From Paracoccus sp. MKU1 (GTDB lineage: Bacteria > Pseudomonadota > Alphaproteobacteria > Rhodobacterales > Rhodobacteraceae), in contig NZ_LLWQ01000141.1 in NCBI RefSeq assembly GCF_001447385.1, positions 38,523 to 102,522 of the forward strand: DNA of 64,000 nt, written 5' to 3'. A model generated the notes under the pieces. The model did no database searches and had not been told where the DNA came from. It was given only the letters and a program-made list of their open reading frames with translations. The translations under genes were made by a program, and so were the position numbers. The first letter of the stretch is position 1. Each line of letters begins with the position of its first letter. This document shows, in pieces, positions 25,806 to 34,618 of this stretch.

Positions 25806-27230
25806 ATGCCCATACTGGCCTTCATGGCGCTGTTGACCTGGCCGGTGGTGGTTGCGGTGCTGTTCCAGCGCATGGAGCGGGCGCGGGCGCTGATCTGGTC
25901 GATCTTTGCCGGCTATCTGCTGCTGCCGCAGCTGGTCGAGATCGACTTGCCTGCCTTTCCCGGCTTGAACAAGCACATGGTGCCGGCGCTGGCCGCGGCC
26001 GTCATGGTCTATTTCGTCACCAAGGACCGTGCGCGGGACGAACCGGCCCCGCCGCCCATGGGGATTTGGGTGGTGCTGCTTCTGGCGATGAACTTCGTGT
26101 CGCCGATCATGACGGCGGTGACCAATCCCGATCCGGTGATCGACGGCGTGACCTATCGGCCGGGCATGTCGATCAGCCAGGGCTTCGCCGACCTGATCGT
26201 GCAGACGCTGCTGCTCCTGCCGTTCTTCATGGGCTACAAGCTGCTCTGGAACGCCAAGGGTGCCGAGCTTTGGATCCGCTGCCTGCTGCTTGGCGTGCTG
26301 TGGTATTCGATTCCCATGCTGATGGAGCTGCGGCTGAGCCCGCAGATCAACGTCTGGGTCTATGGCTATTTCCAGCACGATTTCATCCAGACCATCCGCT
26401 ACGGCGGCTATCGGCCCATCGTCTTTCTGGAACATCCGCTGTGGGTGGCGCTGATGACCATGACCGCCTTCCTGTCGGCCATCGCCATCGCGCGCAACGA
26501 CCGGACGCGGCGCAACCTGCTGATCGCGGTCTATCTGGGTTGCATCGTCTTCCTGTGCAAATCGGCGGGCGCGCTGTTGCAGGCGCTGATGGCGGCGCCG
26601 CTGGTGGCCCTTGCGCGGCCGCGCATGATGGTGCTGGCGGCGGCGGTGGTGGCCACCGTGGCCTTTTCCTATCCCACGCTGCGCACGACCCCGTGGATGC
26701 CGCTGCAAGGCATCGTGAACCTGGCCATGTCGATCTCGCCCGAGCGGGGGCGCTCGCTCGAATTCCGCCTGATGAACGAAGAGGCGCTGCTGGAACGCGC
26801 GATGGAGCGGCCGGTCTTCGGCTGGGGCGGCTGGGGGCGGCCGCTGTTCTACGACCCCTATAGCGGCCGGCTGGCCTCGGTCCCGGACGGGCAATGGGTG
26901 ATTCTGGTCGGTGCGCGCGGCATCTTCGGCTATCTGGCGCAGTTCCTGCTGCTTCTGACGCCGATCTTCGCGCTGCTGCGGGCCATGCCGGGGGGCAGAC
27001 ATCCGCCGCGCAAGAAGGAAATGGTGGTGCTGGGGGCGGTCGCGCTGATGCTGGCGATGAACATGCTGGACCTGATCCCGAATGCGACGATGACACCGCT
27101 GACCTGGCTCACTGCCGGGGCGCTGCTGGGCAATGCCCGCCGGTTGCAGCAGGGCGTCGCCGATCAGGCCGATTTGCCCGCGGCCGAGCGGATTCTGCCT
27201 AAAAAGGCAGGCCTGCGGACGGTTTTATAG
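25806..27230 (+). CDS. Polytopic membrane protein, probable Wzy-like polysaccharide polymerase
   Basis: This 474-residue protein has about eleven hydrophobic segments and a large periplasmic loop at about 285-355, the shape expected for Wzy polymerases and O-antigen ligases. The segment ERPVFGWGGWGR in that loop matches the usual catalytic-loop style of this class. Primary sequence in the group is very divergent, so assignment rests on topology and position among exopolysaccharide genes. The start at 25806 begins just before the first membrane segment. It lies 99 bases upstream of the polyketide synthase gene and could share its transcript. Confidence 0.72.
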   Translation: MPILAFMALLTWPVVVAVLFQRMERARALIWSIFAGYLLLPQLVEIDLPAFPGLNKHMVPALAAAVMVYFVTKDRARDEPAPPPMGIWVVLLLAMNFVSPIMTAVTNPDPVIDGVTYRPGMSISQGFADLIVQTLLLLPFFMGYKLLWNAKGAELWIRCLLLGVLWYSIPMLMELRLSPQINVWVYGYFQHDFIQTIRYGGYRPIVFLEHPLWVALMTMTAFLSAIAIARNDRTRRNLLIAVYLGCIVFLCKSAGALLQALMAAPLVALARPRMMVLAAAVVATVAFSYPTLRTTPWMPLQGIVNLAMSISPERGRSLEFRLMNEEALLERAMERPVFGWGGWGRPLFYDPYSGRLASVPDGQWVILVGARGIFGYLAQFLLLLTPIFALLRAMPGGRHPPRKKEMVVLGAVALMLAMNMLDLIPNATMTPLTWLTAGALLGNARRLQQGVADQADLPAAERILPKKAGLRTVL

Positions 27231-27329
27231 GTTGGTCCAAAGCGCTGGATTCGCTATGCCGGATACGCGCGCCAGTTGTTAAGTCATTGCCGCCCACAAG
27301 GGCATTGCACGAGTTGAAAGAGGCACCGC

Positions 27330-30300
27330 ATGGCCTTCGACAAGACCGCCGTTGAAGACAGTGATATCGCTATCATCGGCATGGCAGCCCAGCTGCCCGG
27401 CGCCCCAGGGGTCGCCGAATACTGGGACAACCTGTGCCGAGGGGTCGAATCGATCCGCCGCGTGCCCGAGGCCGACCTGATCGCCAGGGGCGAGTCCCGG
27501 GCGCGGCTGTCGGACCCGAACTATGTTCCCTCGGCCGCCGTGCTGGAGCAGTTCGACGAATTCGACGCCGAGTTCTTCGGGCTTTCGCCCAAGGAAGCGG
27601 CGATCATGGACCCGCAGCACCGCAAGTTCCTGGAAACCTGCTGGCACGCGCTGGAGGATGCCGCGCATCCGCCTGAGCGGTTCGCCGGCAATATCGGCGT
27701 CTGGGCCGGCTGCGGCATGGGCAGCTATTATTACTGGAACGTCTGCTCGAACCGCGACCTGGTGGATGGCGTCGGGCATTTCCTGCTGCGCCATACCGGC
27801 AACGACAAGGATTTCCTGTCCACCCGCGTCAGCCATGTCTTCGACCTCAAGGGGCCCAGCATCAGTGTGCAGACCGCCTGTTCCAGCTCGCTGGTGGCGA
27901 TCCACATGGCCTGCCAGTCGCTGCAATCGGGCGAATGCGACATGGCGCTGGCCGGCGGCGTGACCATCGAGCTGCCGCATGGCCTGGGCTATCTCTACAA
28001 GGAGAACGAGATCCTGTCGCCCGACGGCCATTGCCATGCCTTCGACCATCGCGCGCAGGGCACCGTCTTCGGCAGCGGCGCGGCGGTGGTGGCGCTGCGG
28101 CGGCTCAAGGATGCGCTGGCCGATGGCGACCATATCTGGGCCGTCATCAAGGGTTCGGCCATCAACAATGACGGCGCGGCCAAGGCGGGCTACCTGGCCC
28201 CCAGCGTCGAGGGGCAGGCGCAGGCGGTGGCCGAGGCGCTGGTGATGGCCGGGGTTTCTTCGGACAGCATCGGCTATGTCGAATGCCACGGCACCGGCAC
28301 GGCGCTGGGCGACCCGATCGAGGTGGCGGCGCTGAACCAGGCTTATGCGCGCCTCTCGGAAGGGGCGCGGCAGGGGCCGTGCCGCATCGGCTCGGTCAAG
28401 ACCAATATCGGCCACCTGGACACGGCGGCGGGCAGCGCCGGGCTGATCAAGTCGGCCCTGGCGGTGCATCACGGCAAGATCCCGGCCAGCCTGGGCTATG
28501 AGAAACCCAACCCCGCCATCGACTTCGAGGGCGGGCCGTTCCAGGTCAACGACCGGCTCTCGGACTGGCCGGTGCCGGGGCCGCGCCGGGCCGGCGTGAA
28601 CTCGCTGGGCGTCGGCGGCACCAATGCGCATGTGATCGTGCAAGAGCCGCCCCTGGCAGAGGCTTCGGGCGAATCCGACTGGCCGTTTCACATCATCGCC
28701 GTCTCGGGCCGCAGCAAGGCGGCGCTGGACGCCAACAGCGCCGCGCTGGCGGGCTGGCTGTCGGCCAATCCCGGCGTGGACATGGCCGACCTGTCCTTTA
28801 CCCTGACGCAGGGCCGGCGGCAGTTCGACCGCCGCCGCGTGCTGGTGGCCGAGACGGCGGCCGAGGCGGCGCGGCTTCTGGCCGAGCCCGATCCGCTGCT
28901 GATCTTCGACCACCAGCCGGTGGGCGACCCGGCCGAGGCGGTGTTCATGCTGCCCGGCGGCGGCGCGCAATATGCCGGCATGGCGCGCGGGCTCTACCAG
29001 ACCGAGCCGGTGTTCCGCGAATGGATGGACCGCGGCCTCGACCACATGGCGCAGGCGCATGGCACCGACCTGCGCGCGCTCTGGCTGCCCGAACCGGGAC
29101 AGGAGGCCGAGGCGGATCGGCGGCTCTTGCAGCCCTCGCTGCAACTGCCGCTGCTGATGATCACCGAATATGCACTGGCGCAGCTGTGGATCAGCTGGGG
29201 CGTGACGCCCGCCGCGCTGATCGGCCATTCGATGGGCGAGAATACCGCCGCCTGCATCGCCGGCGTGATGAGCTTCGAGGATTGCATCGGCCTTGTGCGC
29301 CTGCGCGGGCTGCTGTTCGACCGGGTGCCGGCGGGCGGCATGCTGTCGGTCCCGCTGGCGCCCGAGGAATTCGCCGCCGAGCTTGATGCGCTGGAGCTGG
29401 ACCTTGCGGCGGTGAACGGGCCGGGTCTGTCGGTGGTGTCGGGACCCGATGCGGCGCTGGACCGCTTTGCTGAACGCATGGCGGCGCGCGAGGTGGAATG
29501 CCAGCGCATCGCCATCTCCATCGCCGCGCATTCGCGGCTGCTCGACGGGATTCTGGCCGAGTTCCGCGCCTATCTCGCCTCCATCCCGCTGAACGCGCCG
29601 CGGATCCCGATCATCTCGAACCGTTCGGGCCAGGTGCTGACCGTGGCCGAGGCGACCAGCCCCGACTATTGGGTCGCGCATCTGCGCGGCACCGTGCGCT
29701 TTGCCGACGGCATCGCGCATCTGGCGCAGGTGCCGGGGCGGGTGTTCGTCGAGGTCGGGCCGGGCCGGGCCATGCAGGCCATGACCAAGGCGCATCCGGC
29801 GGTCGCCGCGAACCAGGTGATCTCGACCCTGCGCCATCGCGACCACGCCACCGGCGACGACAGCTATTTCATGGCTGCGCTGGCGCGGTTCTGGGCCTGC
29901 GGCGGCCAGATCGACTGGGATCAGGTCTGGGGCGGCGCACGGCGCCGGCGCCTGTCGCTGCCGGGCTATGCCTTTCAGCGCAAGCGTTATTTCATCGAGC
30001 GCGCCGCCCATGCCGCGACGGAGGCCGCCGAGGAACTGACCCGGATCGAGGAGCCGGCGGAATGGGGCTGGCGTCCGGCGTGGAAGCTGGCATCGCCGGC
30101 GATCGAGATCGGGCCGCAGGGGGCGGTGGTGCAGGGCGTGCAGAACTGGCTGGTCTTTGCCGACGATCTGGGCCTTGCCGAGCGCGTCACCGAGGGGCTG
30201 CGGGCCCGCGGCCAGCGCGTCGCGGTGGTCGAGGTGGGCGACACCTTCGCCGACAGGGGCGACGGTCGCTTCCTGCTGCCGGTCGAATCCGACCGCGAGG

Positions 30301-33300
30301 GCTATGAGATGCTGCTGGCCGCACTGGCCGGGCAGGAGATGGTGCCCGACCGCATCCTGCATCTCTGGTCGGTGACGCAGGGGGCGAAGTTCCGCCCCGG
30401 CTCCAGCCTGCTCAACAGCCAGCTGGAACGCGGCTTCTTCGGCCTTTTGCATCTGGCGCAGGCCATCGGCGCCGAACTGCCGGATGCGAAGCTGGAGCTG
30501 ATCGCGGTCTGCAACGACGCGCTGCGCGTGGCGGACGAACCCGCGCCGGTGCCGGAAAAGGCCACCGCCGCCGGCCCGATCCGCGTCATGCCGCACGAGA
30601 TGGCGAATGTCTCGGCCCGTCTGGTGGACATCCGCCTGCCGGCCAAGGGGGGCCTGGACGCGCTGGCCGCCAACCTGCTGGAGGAGGCGCTGGCCCCCTC
30701 GGGCGCCGCCGTCGCCGCATGGCGCGACGGGCGCCGCTTTGAGCAAAGCCTTGAGAAGGTTCTGCTGGCCGATGACGGCATGGCCGCCATCCCGCAGAGC
30801 GCCGCCTGCCTGATCACCGGCGGCTTCGGCGGTATTGGTCAGGCCATCGCCCGTGAACTGGCGCAGCGCGGCGGCGCGAAACTGGCGCTGACCACGCGCG
30901 GCCGGGTGGATTCGCCGGCCGTCACGGCCTCGGTTCGGCAGTTGGAATCGCTGGGCGCCGAGGTGCTGGCGATCCGCGCCGACGTGACCAGCCCCGAGGA
31001 CATGGCCCGCGCCGTGGCCGAGACCAAGGCGCGCTTCGGCAGCCTCGAGGTGGTGCTGCACGCGGCGGGCGTGATCCGCGACAGCCTGATCGCCGCCAAG
31101 ACCGACGATGACGCCTGGGATGTGCTGGCGCCGAAGCTGCTGGGCACCTGCGCGCTGATCGAGGCGTTAGCGGAAAATCCCGCCAAGCTGACGGTGCTGT
31201 TCTCCTCGACCTCCTCGGTGATCGCGCCGGCGGGGCAGGCGGATTACGTCGCCGCCAACGAATATCTGAACGCGGTGGCGCGCTCGGCGCCGCAGGCGCT
31301 GGGCCGGGTGGTCGCGGTCAACTGGGGCGTCTGGGCCGATGCCGGCATGGCGGCGCGGGCCATGGGGCTGGACACCGCCTCGGCCGTCGCCGTGCCGCAG
31401 GGCCGGCCGCTGCTGGACGAAAGCCTGCCCATGCCGGGCGGGCGCGAGTTCCGCACCGCGCTGAAGATGCAGGACTGGATCATCGGCGGCCACAAGACCG
31501 CCAGCGGCCAGGCGCTGATGCCCGGAACCGGCTGGATCGAGCTGATCTCGGAAGCCGCGCTGGAATGCGGGCTGGCCCTGCCGCTGGTGATCCGCGACCT
31601 GGAATTCCGCCGCCCGGTGCTGGTCTCGGATACCGCGCTGGTCAGCACCCGGGTCCTGCCCGAGGGCGATGCCATGCGCATCGAGATCCTCGACGACCCG
31701 CAGGGCGAGCCGAACGTCTCGGCGCTGGTGGCCGGTCTGCATGAGGCCGCGCCCGAGGCGCTGCAAACCGCCGGCGGCTGGGACCGGGACGGGCAGGGCG
31801 TGGCACTCCCTTCGGCGCAGGAAGGCCAGATGGCTTTCGGTCCGCGCTGGCAGGTGCTGCGCCGCTATCGCCTCGCCGGTGACGAGGGGGTGGCGGAACT
31901 GTCGCTGCCGCCGGAATACGCCGCCGAGGCCGGGGAATGGCTGACGCATCCGGCGCTTCTGGACATCGCCACCGGCTGGGCGATGGAATTGATCAAGGGC
32001 TGGACGCCCGGCAACCTCTGGGTGCCGATGGGCTATCGTGCGATCCGGCTTTACGCGCCCTTGCCGGCGCAGGTGATCAGCCGCATCCGCAACGCCGGCG
32101 AAAACAGCGACGCGCAGGGCATGGCGCAGTTCGACATCACGCTTGCGGCGCCGGACGGCACGGTCTGCGCCGAGATCCGCGGCTTTGCGCTGCGCAAGCT
32201 GGCGGCCGCGATTTCCGCCATGCCACAAGCGCGCGTGCAGCCGGCGCGCAGCCTGTCCCCGGCCGAGCGGCGCTTGCATCACAACATCAGCCAGGGCATC
32301 CCGGCCGCCATCGGCCCCGCCATGCTGAGCCGCGCCATTTCGACCGGGCTGGCGCAGGTCTATGTCTCGTCCCTGGCGCTGCCGGCGCTGATCGCCGAGG
32401 CCGGCGTGACCGAGGATGCCGCGCCCGCCGAGGGCGGCTTCGAGCGTCCCGACCTCGACAGCGATTTCGTCGCGCCGGCGCCGGGCATCCAGACCGAGTT
32501 GGCGGCGATCTGGTCCCAACTCTTGGGCATTGCTCAGGTCGGCGCCGCCGACAGCTTCTTCGACCTTGGCGGCCATTCGCTGATCGCCGTGCGCATGTTC
32601 GGGCAATTGCGCAAGACATTCGGTGTTGACCTGCCCATCTCGACCCTGTTCGAGGCGCCGACCATCGCGCAGCTGGCCGCGCTGGTCGAGGAACGCACCG
32701 GCCCGCGCGAGCTGGTCTCGCCCGACAACGTGCGCGAGCTGCCGGTCTCGGCCCGGCCGCGCTTCCGCTTCCTTGTCGATATGGGTGGGCGGGGCGAGGG
32801 CACGCCCTTCTTCATGGTCGCCGGCATGTTCGGCAATATCATGAACCTGCGCCAGCTGGCGCAGCGGCTGGGGCCGGACCGCCGTTTCTGGGGCATCCAG
32901 GCGCGCGGCCTCCTGGGCGACGACAAGCCGCACGAGGATTTCGCCGAGGCCGCCCGCGACTATATCGAGGAACTGCGCCAGGTGCAGCCGACCGGCCCCT
33001 ATCTGATCGGCGGTTTCTCGGGCGGCGGGCTGACCGCCTATGAGATGGCGCGGCAACTGCGCGCGGCGGGCGAGGAGGTGGCGATGCTGGTCATGCTCGA
33101 CACGCCCTTGCCCGAGCGCGAGCCGGTCAGCCGCAAGGACCGGCTGGCGATCCGCCTGGGCGAGCTGCGCGAGGGCGGGCCGGGCTTCGTCTGGAAATGG
33201 CTGCGCGACCGCGTCGCCTATGAGTTCCAGCGCCGCAGCAAGGCCAAGGCGGTCGAGGCCGAGGTCGGCGCCGAGGCGACCGGCGCCTTCCACGACCTGG

Positions 33301-33623
33301 CCATCGAGGCGGCCTTCCTGGCGGCGTTGCCCGGCTTGCAGCTTTCGGTCTGGGACGGGCCGGTGGCGATGTTCCGGCCGCCGCTCGACAAACGCTGGAA
33401 GGTGACCGGCGGGCGCTGGATCAATTCCGGCCGCGACTATGTGGTCGAGGACAATGGCTGGACGCCCTGGATGCCCAACCTGCGGGTGATCGAGGTGCCG
33501 GGCGACCACGACTCGATGGTGCTGGAGCCGAATGTGCGCCGCCTGTCCTCGGTCCTGCGCGAAATCCTGCGCGAGGCCGATGCCGAGATGGACGCCCCGG
33601 CCGGGATCAAGGCGGCGGAGTGA
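27330..33623 (+). CDS. Type I polyketide synthase, KS-AT-KR-DH-ACP-TE
   Basis: This is a single-module synthase of 2097 residues. The KS domain (about 10-430) has Cys184 in QTACSSS, His320 in ECHGTGTA and His362 in NIGHLDTAAG. The AT domain (about 525-830) has Ser634 in GHSMGE; its IAAHS motif does not clearly separate malonyl from methylmalonyl. A KR structural subdomain starts near 905; its NADPH loop TGGFGGIG is near 1160 and Tyr1306 lies in ADYVAANEYLN. The DH domain (about 1370-1640) has His1388 and Asp1545 (HPALLDIA). ACP Ser1750 lies in DLGGHSL. The TE has Ser1897 in GGFSGGG and a late GDHD His. The KR-before-DH order is that of PUFA and enediyne synthases. There is no enoyl reductase. 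The gene leads a coupled four-gene operon. Confidence 0.95.
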   Translation: MAFDKTAVEDSDIAIIGMAAQLPGAPGVAEYWDNLCRGVESIRRVPEADLIARGESRARLSDPNYVPSAAVLEQFDEFDAEFFGLSPKEAAIMDPQHRKFLETCWHALEDAAHPPERFAGNIGVWAGCGMGSYYYWNVCSNRDLVDGVGHFLLRHTGNDKDFLSTRVSHVFDLKGPSISVQTACSSSLVAIHMACQSLQSGECDMALAGGVTIELPHGLGYLYKENEILSPDGHCHAFDHRAQGTVFGSGAAVVALRRLKDALADGDHIWAVIKGSAINNDGAAKAGYLAPSVEGQAQAVAEALVMAGVSSDSIGYVECHGTGTALGDPIEVAALNQAYARLSEGARQGPCRIGSVKTNIGHLDTAAGSAGLIKSALAVHHGKIPASLGYEKPNPAIDFEGGPFQVNDRLSDWPVPGPRRAGVNSLGVGGTNAHVIVQEPPLAEASGESDWPFHIIAVSGRSKAALDANSAALAGWLSANPGVDMADLSFTLTQGRRQFDRRRVLVAETAAEAARLLAEPDPLLIFDHQPVGDPAEAVFMLPGGGAQYAGMARGLYQTEPVFREWMDRGLDHMAQAHGTDLRALWLPEPGQEAEADRRLLQPSLQLPLLMITEYALAQLWISWGVTPAALIGHSMGENTAACIAGVMSFEDCIGLVRLRGLLFDRVPAGGMLSVPLAPEEFAAELDALELDLAAVNGPGLSVVSGPDAALDRFAERMAAREVECQRIAISIAAHSRLLDGILAEFRAYLASIPLNAPRIPIISNRSGQVLTVAEATSPDYWVAHLRGTVRFADGIAHLAQVPGRVFVEVGPGRAMQAMTKAHPAVAANQVISTLRHRDHATGDDSYFMAALARFWACGGQIDWDQVWGGARRRRLSLPGYAFQRKRYFIERAAHAATEAAEELTRIEEPAEWGWRPAWKLASPAIEIGPQGAVVQGVQNWLVFADDLGLAERVTEGLRARGQRVAVVEVGDTFADRGDGRFLLPVESDREGYEMLLAALAGQEMVPDRILHLWSVTQGAKFRPGSSLLNSQLERGFFGLLHLAQAIGAELPDAKLELIAVCNDALRVADEPAPVPEKATAAGPIRVMPHEMANVSARLVDIRLPAKGGLDALAANLLEEALAPSGAAVAAWRDGRRFEQSLEKVLLADDGMAAIPQSAACLITGGFGGIGQAIARELAQRGGAKLALTTRGRVDSPAVTASVRQLESLGAEVLAIRADVTSPEDMARAVAETKARFGSLEVVLHAAGVIRDSLIAAKTDDDAWDVLAPKLLGTCALIEALAENPAKLTVLFSSTSSVIAPAGQADYVAANEYLNAVARSAPQALGRVVAVNWGVWADAGMAARAMGLDTASAVAVPQGRPLLDESLPMPGGREFRTALKMQDWIIGGHKTASGQALMPGTGWIELISEAALECGLALPLVIRDLEFRRPVLVSDTALVSTRVLPEGDAMRIEILDDPQGEPNVSALVAGLHEAAPEALQTAGGWDRDGQGVALPSAQEGQMAFGPRWQVLRRYRLAGDEGVAELSLPPEYAAEAGEWLTHPALLDIATGWAMELIKGWTPGNLWVPMGYRAIRLYAPLPAQVISRIRNAGENSDAQGMAQFDITLAAPDGTVCAEIRGFALRKLAAAISAMPQARVQPARSLSPAERRLHHNISQGIPAAIGPAMLSRAISTGLAQVYVSSLALPALIAEAGVTEDAAPAEGGFERPDLDSDFVAPAPGIQTELAAIWSQLLGIAQVGAADSFFDLGGHSLIAVRMFGQLRKTFGVDLPISTLFEAPTIAQLAALVEERTGPRELVSPDNVRELPVSARPRFRFLVDMGGRGEGTPFFMVAGMFGNIMNLRQLAQRLGPDRRFWGIQARGLLGDDKPHEDFAEAARDYIEELRQVQPTGPYLIGGFSGGGLTAYEMARQLRAAGEEVAMLVMLDTPLPEREPVSRKDRLAIRLGELREGGPGFVWKWLRDRVAYEFQRRSKAKAVEAEVGAEATGAFHDLAIEAAFLAALPGLQLSVWDGPVAMFRPPLDKRWKVTGGRWINSGRDYVVEDNGWTPWMPNLRVIEVPGDHDSMVLEPNVRRLSSVLREILREADAEMDAPAGIKAAE

Positions 33624-33625
33624 CC

Positions 33626-34618
33626 ATGGCCCAGAACCCAACCCCGGCCAGCGTGCATGTCATCGTGCTCAACTGGCGCACGCCAGAGATGTCCTTGCAG
33701 GCCGCCGAAGCCGCATTGCGCGAAATGCAGGGCATCGACGGCGGGCTGACCATCGTGGACAACGATTCCGGCGATGGCAGCTACGAGGCGATGCAGGCCG
33801 GGGTGCGGGCGCGCGGCTGGCCTGCGGATCGGGTCGCCGTGGTGCAATCGGGCTGGAACGGCGGTTTCGGCGCCGGCAACAACCATGGCATCCGCCAGGG
33901 CCTGCCGGACGGGCGCCGCGCCGACCTGGTCTATCTGCTGAATTCCGACGCGCTTCCGCAGCCCGGCGCGATCCGGGCGCTGGTCGATTATCTGGGCGCG
34001 CATCCGCAGGCCGGGATCGCCTGCTCGCGCCTGCGCGGCACCGACGACGTGCCGCACAGCACCGCCTTCCGCTTTCCCACCGCGCTTGGCGAGTTCGAAT
34101 CGGAATGCCGCACCGGGCCGATCTCGCGGCTGCTGCGGCGCAAGGTCGTCTCGCTGCCGCAACCCGAGACATCGGGTCGCGTGGACTGGTCGGCCGGGGC
34201 GTCGATGATGATCCGCATGGACGCTTTGGATCGAATCGGTCTCTTCGACGAGGGCTTCTTCCTCTATTACGAGGAGACCGATCTCTGCCGCCGCGCCGCG
34301 CTGGCGGGCTGGCAGACCCATTACGTCGTCGAAAGCCTGGTGCTGCATATCGGTTCGGTCAGCACCGGCATGAAGGAATGGAAGCGCGCGCCGGATTACT
34401 GGTACGATTCCCGGCGCCGCTATTTCGAGAAACATCATGGGCGTCTGGGCGCGCTTTGGGCCACGGTCGCGCATCTGGGGGGCGCGGGCCTGTTTCGCCT
34501 GCGCTGCCTTCTGTCGGGGCGCAAGCCGGACGGGCCGCCGGGCCATCTGGCGCATCTGACGCGCCACGCCTTCCGTTCACAACCAAAGCCCGTTCATGTT
34601 GAAAAGGGTAAGCCATGA
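33626..34618 (+). CDS. GT2 glycosyltransferase (rhamnosyltransferase-like)
   Basis: This 330-residue GT-A glycosyltransferase resembles WbbL-type rhamnosyltransferases. It opens with [12 protein letters not shown], then [11 protein letters not shown] (nucleotide binding), [11 protein letters not shown], and [14 protein letters not shown] as the metal-binding region. The acceptor-side block is [20 protein letters not shown] followed by [15 protein letters not shown] at 33620 that overlaps the PKS stop is an alternative start; the ATG at 33626 has GGAG at better spacing. It overlaps the NRPS gene by 4 bases (ATGA). Its position between two assembly-line genes suggests that it glycosylates their product or a shared lipid carrier. 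Confidence 0.88.
   Translation: MAQNPTPASVHVIVLNWRTPEMSLQAAEAALREMQGIDGGLTIVDNDSGDGSYEAMQAGVRARGWPADRVAVVQSGWNGGFGAGNNHGIRQGLPDGRRADLVYLLNSDALPQPGAIRALVDYLGAHPQAGIACSRLRGTDDVPHSTAFRFPTALGEFESECRTGPISRLLRRKVVSLPQPETSGRVDWSAGASMMIRMDALDRIGLFDEGFFLYYEETDLCRRAALAGWQTHYVVESLVLHIGSVSTGMKEWKRAPDYWYDSRRRYFEKHHGRLGALWATVAHLGGAGLFRLRCLLSGRKPDGPPGHLAHLTRHAFRSQPKPVHVEKGKP

Noticed and set aside
27279..31061. Long minus-strand open frame opposite the polyketide synthase (over 1200 codons)
   Set aside because: It mirrors the PKS codons in a high-GC genome, is rich in His/Arg/Gln/Gly without any domain motif, and has no start signals. The same holds for the minus-strand frames opposite 31167-33641, 34594-36573 and 36589-39231.
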